Source: Seminavis robusta
Taxonomy: Eukaryota > Bacillariophyta > Bacillariophyceae > Naviculales > Naviculaceae
Assembly (NCBI GenBank): GCA_903772945.1
Contig: CAICTM010000361.1
Location: 1 to 64,000 of the forward strand
Reading direction: 5' to 3'
DNA length: 64,000 nucleotides
Position 1 is the stretch's first letter, and each line of letters starts with the position of its first letter. Below the pieces are notes generated by a model that was not told where the DNA came from, did not search any database, and saw only the letters and a program-made list of their open reading frames with translations. Made by a program: the position numbers and the translations under genes. Of this stretch, positions 32,168 to 41,714 are shown one piece after another.

Positions 32168-33589
32168 ATGAAGAACTCATTTACTTTGACGTTTAGATCT
32201 ATCTTAGCCCTGAGTACCAGTACATGTATCTTCAAAAGGGAAATACATACCGGTACGGTCCCAGCATGAGGACAGCAGGGCCACAAGCCTGAGGATTCGA
32301 CGCTTAGAGAACGACTCAGGTCAAGGAGAAAGACGTTGCTATAACCGCGAGTGTTATGGATATTGCAACAAGTGCAGCAACGCCAACCAAGGTTTAAACC
32401 TTTGCGTTGGGGCACAGTACTGCTATGTTGATTCAAACTGTGATCCTAACGATGCAGGAGGATCCACAACTCTATGTTTCTCTGCCACTTCCATGGTCCA
32501 AGTGCTGAACCAGGGCACAGCGGCAATGAAAGATCTCGTGGTGGGAGACAAAGTTCTCTCAGGGGATGGCACGCACGAACCAATCTACGTGTTTGGACAC
32601 TGGAAGCCCACAACGTCGGCAGTCTTTGTTCAGATCGAAACGATTCTTACCAACCAGGAGCGTTCCTCAATCGTGTATGAAGTTAAATCTGAAACGACCC
32701 TAATTTAGGGACGGATTTAGGGACGGATTCCCTTTAGGGTCGGGTTTCAAAACCGACCCTAAAAATAGGGACGGTTTCTGAAAAACCGTCCCTAATTTAG
32801 GGTCGGATTTCGATTTAGGGTCGGGTTTGAAAACTGTCCCTAAATAGAAACGGGACTGAATGGTAAATACATCGAAATCCGACCCTAATTTGGGGTCGGG
32901 TTTCAAAACCGACTCTTTCGAACCCGACCCTATTCTCCAATAGAATTAGGGACGGGTTTCAAAGATTTAGGGTCGGATTTAGGGTCGGTTTCTCCATCAC
33001 CCATGATTGAGGGAAGCTCCAGAAACCTCTCGAGATGACCGCCAATCATCTTGTGAAGGTAGAAGGAGGCCGATATGTCAAATCAAGTTCCGTCAAGATC
33101 GGCCAGGAGCTTGTCGGAGACTCTCATTCGACGGCCTCCGTCACGATAACCTCAGTACGACAAGTGGTTCGACACGATGGTGTGTATGCTCCCTTCACTC
33201 CTTCGGGCACTGTCGTGGTGGACGGCATTGTCGCATCCTTGTATGTTTCACTCTTTCCCAATACTACATGTAGTAATTAGATGCATCTACCGGTAGGCAA
33301 TGACGGTGATGATGATGATGAGTATCCTCGGTTTGCCAATGGATACAAAGTGCCGATTACTCATCACTATGGAATGCACCTGGCTCTTACGCCCGTGCGG
33401 CTTGTTTGTGCACACGTACATGGTGGGGGAACATGGCTGCTGGATGGAATTGCCTGGTGGGCCAACGTGGGAATCCAAATGGCGCAGGTTGCCGATGGAC
33501 AAAATTTCTTGATCCAGATGTGTATGCTTATCATTGGGTTGATGGTCGTCCTTCCTTTGTATGCCATGGAAGTGGTTTGTTTTAGCTAA
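32168..33589 (+). pseudogene. Hedgehog-type Hint-domain protein gene, right copy, interrupted by a TIR element
   Basis: The gene opens at ATG 32168 (MKNSFTLTFRSILALS). A single-base difference from the left copy near 32251 (ACCGGTACGG against ACCGTACGG) puts this copy out of frame in the Cys-rich segment, so one copy may carry an error, or an intron lies here. The Hint N-half follows (CFSATSMVQV, VGDKVLSGDG, YVFGHWKP), then the TIR element at 32655-33022. The C-half resumes at about 33023: MTANHLVKVEGGRYV with the family T-x-x-H, then GVYAPFTPSGTVVVDGIVAS. After a short disrupted stretch (33255-33295, perhaps an intron) come YPRFANGYKVPITHHYGMHL and a hydrophobic tail (IQMCMLIIGLMVVLPLYAME), probably a membrane helix. 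Hint domains autoprocess by cysteine-initiated cleavage. Excising the element restores the frame exactly. Confidence 0.75.
32655..33022. mobile_element. Palindromic TIR element, GGGTCGG type (right Hint copy)
   Basis: 368 bp from CAGGAGCGTTCCTCAATCGT to GAGGGAAGCTCCAG, inserted between the codons for T-N and K-P-L-E-M-T-A-N-H. CAG occurs at both ends and may be a 3-bp target duplication or part of the ends. The interior consists of TTTAGGGTCGG and its complement in alternating orientation. The reading frame is continuous across the empty site, with or without one CAG. Confidence 0.85.
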
Positions 33590-33790
33590 AGCGTCCTCTC
33601 TCTGTAGGAAGAGACTTGCTTGCGACTCATCCACCAAACCGAAATCTCAATAGTTGGTTGATGATGCAACTAACTGCAGTGCTACAGCCGTTTGACCCAA
33701 AATCATTGGTATCTAGCTAGACGTATCTGTTTACTACCGTATTGTTTACTATTGTTTACTAATAGTATGGTACAGGTACAAACTTTCTAC

Positions 33791-34909
33791 TCAATCCATG
33801 TAAACGTCGTCGTCATCATCTGATTCCTCGTGGTCGTAGTATACATCTTCGTCATCATCATCGGAAAGCTCTGAATCGATGGACGACCTTGTTCCTAGAC
33901 TGATGCTGTCGTTGTATACCAGTGTTAGTTGTCATCATCAGAATCATCATTGTCAATATCATCGTCTGAATCATCAGTATCGTCTGAATCATCAGACAGG
34001 TCGTAAATGGCTTGCCACTCTTGGTCCAATGAGGTGTCTGTTGGCTGAGAGAAGGGCAGTCTTGTTGGTGGGTGATTCTTCTTGTTCCATAGGTTGTGCT
34101 GGTTGCTGTTTTTGTTGTTTTTGCTGGTTAAGTCTTTGTAGAACAGCTCTTCTGTATCGTTGTTGCTGTTGGTATCTAGATTGTTGCTCTAGGGAGAGAT
34201 CAGTTGGTTGTGGTTGCTGTTGTGGTTGCTGTTGAGGTTGTTTGAGTTGTTTTTTCTTCTTTTTTGTTCTCCTGGGTCTTGCTCCAGTTTTGGTTCTGTT
34301 TGGATCAGCAGCTCTTCTCTGTTCTTCTTGTTCTACCCAAGCTGACCATCGAATGCTCTTGGCTCTTTCTTCCTCTTCCTCCTCCTTCTGATCTTGTACT
34401 TCAGTTTCTTCTACTAGATCTAGTTGAACTTGAAGTTGATTGTCATCATCTTGAGATCCTGTGGATTCACTACTGTTGCTGTTGCTGTTGCTGTTGGTGG
34501 AACAAGTCTCATCTGCTGATTGTTCATCAGTACTGGTACACACAGCAATGCTGGTAGGAGCACTAGTAGACTTGCTGCTGTTGCTGCTGCTGTTGCTGCT
34601 GAAGTTCCAAACTTGCTTGACTTGATGAGTCTTGTCATTCTGTGACAGAAATTCAAACACTCGCTGTTGCCTCTTCTTCAGTCTTCTTCTACTACCAGAT
34701 GTACTACTACTAGTAGTGCTTGTTGATGTAGATGTTGTACAAGTAGATGTAGAATCACTACTACCGGTACTACTAGTAGTAGTGCTGGAAGTCTTCTTGA
34801 GCATCTTGGAAAACAGAGACAAACCACTTCCACTAAGTCTTGAACTTCCACTTGAAACTCCTTCACAAGAACTTGAACTCCGACGTCTTATTCGACCAAA
34901 CATTGTCAT
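33791..34909 (-). CDS. Low-complexity acidic/Ser-rich protein, frame-broken near its 3' end
   Basis: From ATG 34909 (MTMFGRIRRRSSSS) an open frame of 305 residues runs to 33992. It is made of Ser/Thr-rich, Asn/Ser-rich, Glu-rich (DQKEEEEEERAKSIRW) and Gln-rich stretches. Past 34060 the coding signal moves to other frames: RLPFSQPTDTSLDQEWQ followed by IYDLSDDSDDTDDSDDDI, and after one more frame change SLGTRSSIDSELSDDDDE ending in DDDDDVYMD at the TGA (33791-33793). Such an acidic tail is unlikely by chance, so the real protein probably ends at 33791 and two single-base errors or mutations intervene. Function is unknown; a nuclear or chromatin role would be a guess. Trinucleotide runs (GTT/GCT) dominate the DNA. 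Confidence 0.55.
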
Positions 34910-36446
34910 TCTGACTGCCTACTGGTATAGTGTATGGGTGGGTGGTTGCTTTGCGCTGCTTTGCTTTGCTTTGCTTGGTTTGGTTGTGTTGCGTTGCGTT
35001 GCGTTGTGTGACCAAGCAAGACTTCAGAGAGCAACCAAAGTTGTCCCAACCATTGACAACAAGAACGAAGGTTGCATGAAGGTTGCATCTACGAGCAAGC
35101 TAGTAGTACCACATGTACCGTACTGATCTAAATGTGCAAAACCAGGTCACGCTGCACAGCCGCGCTCGTGCACTTCTAACTATTAATAGTTTCAGTACCG
35201 AACATTCTCCGGAAGAAGTTTCTCTCCTTCAAATAAAGGTACTTAGATGACATCTAAATCTAGCAAGACCACTGTTTATACACTAAAATGACACTGGTTA
35301 GATACATCCTAAATCTATCAATGATCCACAAGATCCAGTCATTCCTAACTGCAACCGATGCCATCTCCTCGCAACACTCACACTTTGAAAACGACAATAC
35401 CAACAAACACAACAACATCACTCCAAACTCGGACGCTGGGGGACAACTGTTACTGAAGTACTGAAGGCTTGAACTTTGGACTACAACTACTTACACACAT
35501 CACGTCTCAACCGGAAGGAAACAGAATCAGATCACCAGCCATCCAGCCACCCAGCTACCGGTAGCTAGATAAACTACTAGCCAGTAGTAACTACTGGTAG
35601 TCGATGGACAGCACTTAGCAGTACAGTTGTACCGGTGCGCACCTTGATCCAGTCATACATGTCATGCCACCGGTACTATTAATAGTACTCTTATGTAGAT
35701 CTAGTTTGTTGATCCAGTCATACCGTACATGTCATGCCAACGGTACCAATAGCTGTACCTGAACCAATACAGTTGCTTGATCCAGTCTACTACTAATACC
35801 GGTCAACTCTACATGTATGAAGCATACTACCTTCATTCATTAGCTAGCTAGCTTCGTTGTTGCTTGACCATCTGCTTGCTTGTGTATTAATAGCTAGCTC
35901 TACTAGTCTACCTAGTTTGTCCACATTATTTCTTGCATTTTTGCTTGGTTTGGTGTTGCCGAGGAGCTCTCCGCCCAGTGTGATGAATGTCCCGGGCTTT
36001 GCTTGCTTGCTTCGCCTCACAAGCAAACAGTACTGCAGCTATCATATGACATACCAGGTACCGTAGCAGCACAGCAGACTGTCAAGTCAAGCAGTGAGAA
36101 TGTGTGAGTGTTGGGATGTCTGCTTGCTCACCAAAATGATGTTAAATCTAGAGTTTCACCATTACCAGAACCCTTAAATCATTGAGAGAGGGTTGTTAAG
36201 CCACAGTGGAGAAAACAGTCACTTGGTTTCCCTTGACTGCTCCACCGCACGGTGGTGGCGCTGTGGTCAACGGTCAACAGGTCCAGGCCAAATACATGTA
36301 ATAAGAAACTCAGAGAACCTGCTACAGTACCGGTGTGATCGTTGCTGTTGCTGTTGCTGTTATTGTTGTATCGACACTCGACTGTTACTACAAGCTAGCT
36401 ACATGTACATGTACATGTACATGTACATGCATCTATAGCTGTGGCT
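34910..36446. other. Intergenic, rich in self-complementary oligomers
   Basis: No gene seen. Dense in TACCGGTA, TACATGTA, CTAGCTAG and ACTAGT-type palindromes (35570-36060). A run of ACATGT repeats (about 36399-36428) lies just before the receptor gene. The sequence CTATAG directly before 36440 could be a splice acceptor of an unseen upstream exon. Confidence 0.4.
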
Positions 36447-39400
36447 ATGGTCCACTTTGAAATAATTTCTCCAACAGACGTTCACGATGACCAGGAAACC
36501 ATCAAAGCCGAAATCGTTCCTCAAAAACCCAATCACTCCGCCATGGACGTTACTAGTACTAGTACTACACGAGTGAATCTGGTCTTATCTTCCTCTCGTC
36601 TGTTGAGCGGTCGAGCTCTCACTGATTGCCGTCATGCCGACGACCCGTCTTGCAGCGGCGGAGTGGCGGCAGTCGCTGCCTATGCAAGAAGCGAAAGTGT
36701 GCGATCATCCAACAATGACGGGACTGAACTCACACCCACACTCGTGATTCCCCAGTTTGACTTTCAAAGTCCCTTCATCCAGCAACATCCTCTGCAATGG
36801 GCTGCCAATAGACTGGTACTACAACACTTGTTGGGATGGAAACTGTTCCTCGCACGAAGCTGGTTCTTGAATACTGGAGGAAGAGAGCAATCCAGGGATA
36901 TCTCACCCTTGCAAACTAAGCAATGGCCTCTACTCATTTCCAATGTCGCTGTACCTTCGACAAACTCATGGTATCACTACACAAAAGGAGTATTCCTAGA
37001 TCAACACACGAACTTGGCTATCATCAGCATTGTTGAAGAAATCGATGTCTCCAACTTTCACCATCCACAGATTCAATCTGCCAAAAATATGCTAGATTTC
37101 ATTCACATACAAAACAATCACAGGGGATGCCAAAACAATGACAATCACAATCACAATGACAACCCATACCAAAACATTTACCAACTTTACATACAAAACT
37201 ACACAAATACACAGTCTCGACCTCCAGCCTCGTCCAACAACAACGGCAAAAACTGCTGGATTCCCGTCATTGTTGCAGACTTGGTCTCCTACCAAAACAA
37301 TACACTCCTGCAAGCACTGACGGAATACAAATACCCTCCGGCACTCTTCTGGGATTACGGGGGAGTCAATCCATTACTCACTCAAGAACCCAAACTATTC
37401 GGAGACAAAACATGGGCACTCGGCTTCAGAACCAGTGGAAACTTCTTTCAACAAGTACAACTACGAACCTATGGCCACGGACAGGTCATTAACGCAACCC
37501 TGAAACGCACTGACATCACGCAAACATTACCAGAACAACTCAAAGATGATCTATATCGAGCACACATCGACACGCTGCGACAATACGCCGACGAAACCAT
37601 CGCTAACGATCCCATTGTAGGGCAAGCAGCACACCACTTTCCCCTGGTAAAGGCCGATGGCATTGTCAGATGTGAGGCAGGGGAGTGTGAAGCGGGAAAC
37701 TTGTTCACGGATGCCTTGAGATGGCACACACAAGCCGATTTCGCATTTGCTAACTCGGGGGCGTACCATGGCTCGGGGTGGCCAGCTGGGCCAATTCGCG
37801 TGTCGCAGCTATGGGAAACTCTGCCATTTGCCAACACGTACGTAAGCGTTTCTCGCACACGCCTTTCTCACCATACGCAGATGCATCGCGTCGTGAACAA
37901 AAACTATTGCTGACTGCTGCCTTTTTGTTTCCTTCTGGTTCCCTACAGCTTGTGCACCGGCATCATGTCAGGGATCAGCATGTTTCGCATGTTCAATTTC
38001 AGTACCAGCAGTGCCACCTTCTCAGGAGCAGACACCGTTGCAGGAGGGGATCTCATGCAAGTTTCAGGGGTTCGTCTGACTTACAACACGCAACTTGTGG
38101 GAAGTCGATTGGTGGGGTTGGACATCTGGAATCAGACGCAACAAGAATACCAGCCTGTAGAACGACTGCAAATGTACAAATTCGCCTCTGACTCCTACAA
38201 CTGCCTATTCAACGATCCATTCAACCAATTCACTGGATCGCTGTTGACGATACCAGGAGAATCGCCGGGAAAGGTCAACCAGGACTTGGAGCAAGAAGTT
38301 GTGGCATCCTTCCTCTCACAACTTGAGCAACCATACGACGGATCCATTTCAGGTCGGCTTGTCAATGACACCACAATCAAAACCCACATCCATTTCGTTC
38401 AAACAGAAGAAAACTGTGATGCAGGTACATCGTACTGGTTGGAAGACTACACGACGTGCTTTGAATGCCCACGCATTGATGGGGTATCCATCGTCGTTGC
38501 CGACGAAGGCGGTGTCATGCAATTAGAGGGCGTCAGTGGTGACCCGACTGTCGATTCCAGCTCAGTTGCCATCCGAAACGACGGCGAATTCGCGGTGGAT
38601 GTTATAGTGAAGTCGACTCCTCAGTTCTTGCACTACACTGGCTCCATGGCTGCAGTAGGTAACCAACGATGGATCGCTGTCGATGCAGGAGGCACATTGA
38701 CACTGCCTTTTGGGGCGTCCGGGGAAAGCATGTCAGAAGGTTCCGCTTTGGGGGAAGTGGCAATTGGAGTGTCTGATGGCGGCGGCGAATTCCCAGGGTG
38801 CGTAGGGGATGATCTACGATTCGAAGTGAACATGTCGGTCCTACCTCAAGCACAACTGAATCAACTGGGATCTATTCGCGCCGTTGGCTGGACTTTAGCA
38901 GCAATCGTATTGTTCACTTCCCTTGTATACTCGGTTTGGTGTGTCTATTTCCGAAGGCATTTTGTGGTGCGCAGTTTGCAGCCCATGTTCCTGCTGCTCA
39001 TTTGCGGAGGCGTATTTGTCATGGGGTCGGCGTTGATTCCTCTCAGTTTCGATGACGAGATTGCTTCACCTGAAGGGATGAGTATCGCGTGCTCATCAAT
39101 TCCATGGCTACTGAGTGTTGGGTTCACAGTTGCGTTTTCGGCATTGTACTCCAAACTACGGCGTATCAACATCCTGTTCCTGCATACTCGTGGGTTGCGG
39201 CGAGCAGTTGTGAAAGAGAGAGACGTCTTGGTTCCCTTTGCCATTTTGCTCAGTGCCAACATTGCAGTGTTGGTCACTTGGCAAGTGGTTGATCCTCTGC
39301 AGTACCACCGCGTGCCTCTCGACGGAGAACCTTGGAGTTCCGTAGGGGTATGCGATGGCTCAAGAGAAAATTCGCGATTAGCTTTTTATGCTGCTATTGG

Positions 39401-39902
39401 AGGGATCAATGCGGTTGCCCTTGGGCTGGCAGTCGTCCAAGCATACCTGGCGCGAAATCTTAGTCTCGATTTCAGTGAAGCTGGAAACATGGGAATGGCA
39501 ATCTTCAGCTGGGTTCAGTTTTCCATTGTTGGGATCCCTGTTCTGTTCCTGATTGAAGAAACGAACACAACTGCCCGATACTTTGTTCAGATCACGCTTC
39601 TCTTTGCTGTTTGCATCAGCTTGCTGTTATGGATATTCATTCCGCTGACCCTGCAGTGGTGGAAGAAGAGGGGCAACCCAAGGAGCCAAAGTACTGTGCA
39701 TGTCTCTGGTGTTCGGCCTACTCCACCCAATAGTTCTATGGTCGCAAAGTACTCTCTGACGGCATCCAACACCATCCCCCACAAGTCCACCTTACCCATG
39801 ATGCCATCGCACGTGGAAAACGAAGAAGAACAGCAAAACCAAGCAGCTGATGCACTTTCCGACATTTCTTGTGAATCATTTGCAGACGACAGCAGAGGTT
39901 AG
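36447..39902 (+). CDS. Class C GPCR-like receptor with degenerate 5'-nucleotidase ectodomain, two exons
   Basis: Exon 1 is 36447-37837 and exon 2 is 37949-39902; the 111-nt GT-AG intron splits the Thr codon of LPFANT. The visible product is about 1114 residues. The N-terminal part follows the metallophosphatase plus 5'-nucleotidase layout of UshA/CD73: PTDVHDD (family D-x-H), GGVAAVAAYA, and the C-terminal domain signature CEAGNLFTDALRWHTQADFA, then GPIRVSQLWETLPFANT and GIMSGISMF. The family GD, GNH[ED] and GHxH motifs are not found at the expected places; these read FDFQS, ARSWFLNTGG and WDYGGVNP. A Cys-bearing linker and a beta-rich region follow. Then come seven hydrophobic segments, starting VGWTLAAIVLFTSLVYSVW and ending LFAVCISLLLWIFIPLTL, and a polar tail of about 85 residues, as in GABA-B or metabotropic glutamate receptors. 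No signal peptide is present at this start, so an upstream exon may be missing. Confidence 0.85.
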
Positions 39903-40265
39903 TAGTCTAGGGTACTCCTGCTGTTTGTGCACGACTGCTTCAGAAAGAAATAGAGAAGGTTTGTTGGAGGCACGGCACACGACACTGCGTTCAATAGCTC
40001 AGATAATGTATGTATCAAAACTTGGATTGAGCGTTAAGAGTTCTTCCCAGCCATGTTGTCCACAGTACGTGCAACCGCATGTGAACTTCCGAGGTTGGCT
40101 CTCCCGCAGTTCGTCTTTTGTTGTTCTTGTCATTATGTAAGCAGCCATGCACGGTACCTCCAAATCCACTACTAAAACTTGCAAATATTTGAAAAAAGAG
40201 GTGCAGCCAAAAGACTTCCTACATTACCGATACCACCGGGACTGTCACTCATGGAGTTTCGACGC
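39903..40265. other. Intergenic, no gene seen
   Basis: Holds the 3' flank of the receptor gene and of the next minus-strand frame. Nothing further is recognisable. Confidence 0.45.
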
Positions 40266-40697
40266 TCAGCTCACTCTTACGGTCGTCTTCGTTCTTTTCT
40301 GCTCCCTTTGCTGACCTTCCACAAATTTGCGATGTCGGCTTGATGCCGTGGGTGCTGGTTGATCTTCCTCTTGCCGTCTTCCTTGCTTCTCCCTATGTTT
40401 GGATTTGGATTTGGATTTGGATTCCAAGAGGTTGCGAAGAAAGGAGCTCGTTTTGCGTTTTGGTGCTTTCTTGATATCTTGGTGGTGCTCCCAAGAATAG
40501 TTGGGACCACCGTCGCTGTCATCGTTACGCCCCTGCCCCTGCTTTCGTTTCTTCTTTCGATGACTGTCAGACTTTCCCAACGAAATGAACTTTTTCATTA
40601 TACGCACCAAGGAGGACGACCTTCGAGGTGGGGTACCGGTAGGGTCGGCTCCATCCCCTAAGAACGCGTACAAATCATCTTCGTCATCACTGCACAT
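40266..40697 (-). CDS. Hypothetical basic protein, Lys/Arg-rich
   Basis: 143 residues starting MCSDDEDDLYAFLGDGADP. The acidic N terminus is followed by an Arg/Ser segment (PPRRSSSLVRIMKKFISLGK), two long basic stretches and a hydrophobic-basic patch (KRKTSSFLRNLLESKSKSK). The composition suits a nuclear or membrane-peripheral protein, but no family is recognised. The DNA is not simple-sequence except for a GGATTT run near 40400, so it may be a true gene. It could also be the last exon of a longer one. Confidence 0.45.
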   Translation of the reverse strand: MCSDDEDDLYAFLGDGADPTGTPPRRSSSLVRIMKKFISLGKSDSHRKKKRKQGQGRNDDSDGGPNYSWEHHQDIKKAPKRKTSSFLRNLLESKSKSKSKHREKQGRRQEEDQPAPTASSRHRKFVEGQQREQKRTKTTVRVS

Positions 40698-41714
40698 TGG
40701 CAGACCAGCCGCAAGGAACCCGCCTTCTTCTTCCTTTTGCTCTGCTTCATCGGAATAATTGGAGTGTTCTTAGGCAGACAGCTCTGGTACACAAGGCAAG
40801 GCAGACGACCGTTTCCGCTGGAGCTCATGACGTGCCCAGTCATAGGCTTGAAGGGAGCCGCTGCCGAGCGGTCAAATGGAACAGCAAGCATGCAGGCAAA
40901 CACATCCCAGGCAAGGGTAACGGCACGGTACGGTGCGACTCCACAGCAACCAACAAATCTATACGACAGCACATGGTTCGTGCAGAGGGGTCTACTAGGT
41001 CGGTTGATTCCATCATTCCCTGCAAAAAAACTTTCCCTAGTTTATGCCTCGTGGCGTCACTAAACGATACGTTCGGTACCCGACGGTACTTTAGGCCGAT
41101 GCTAGTCGTACCCGGTATCCGGTATACGGTATTCTCATTTCGCAGCCGGCCAGCCAAGAAGCCTTCAGTTGAGAGATACATTCCGGATTCCGGCATGCGC
41201 GCCCGAAATTATGGCAAAATTCCGTGGAGTACGGAATCATTACTATACAACTTTCAGTACTCTTCCGGGATCTCACAGGAACACGAGTTTATATTATATT
41301 CATGTGGTATACAATTATCTTGTCACATAAGCCCCTCCGGCAGGCTCGATTAGATCTCCACCAAATCTACCGTATACCGTATTCCGGGACGACTAGGATC
41401 GGCTTTACCAGCAGTTAACGTGTTGCTGCGACACGACGTTTTGAACGGTACCGGTACGATTGTCCCTCGATCCCCATGATATTTGTTAGTGTGTGTCGCA
41501 TTTCGAATGCATCCAGAAGCCAATCATCCGAACCCCCCTGTGCCATAATATAAATACAAGCACCCGGCCACCCAAAGTTAGGTTCCCAAAGCATCCACGG
41601 AACTGACGCAGCATTACACGAAACCACACGACGGCGCCTCTTCCCCACCATTCCCCCTTCCGATCGTCACAACAAATCGACAACAACCAGCCTGCAGCAG
41701 CCGCAGCATTCCAT
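40698..41714. other. Intergenic, palindrome-rich
   Basis: No supported gene. Repeated partial palindromes built on GTATACGGTAT, CCGGTATCCGG and TACCGTATTCCGG lie between 41090 and 41400. Several overlapping frames of 60-218 codons on the plus strand have no coherent features. Confidence 0.4.

Larger units (their letters stand above)
31021..33065 (-). repeat. Segment C of rearranged duplication (right, inverted)
   Basis: Reverse complement of about 28131-30125. It starts with the GACAGTGGT-type repeat (as its complement), then the GGGGCGG TIR element, then the Hint gene with the GGGTCGG TIR element. Homology ends within the second half of the Hint domain, and unique sequence continues. Confidence 0.85.

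Noticed and set aside
28177-33022. TTTAGGG motifs as interstitial telomere repeats
   Set aside because: The motif always continues as GCGG or TCGG, alternates in orientation and is confined within defined TIR ends, so it is part of a mobile element.
32655-33022. TIR element as an intron (introner) of the Hint gene
   Set aside because: The right end CTCCAG resembles an acceptor, but no GT donor at the left end gives an in-frame splice.
37778-38191. A plus-strand frame crossing the receptor intron
   Set aside because: It is out of frame with both exons; the GT-AG splice at 37838-37948 gives the conserved LPFANT junction instead.
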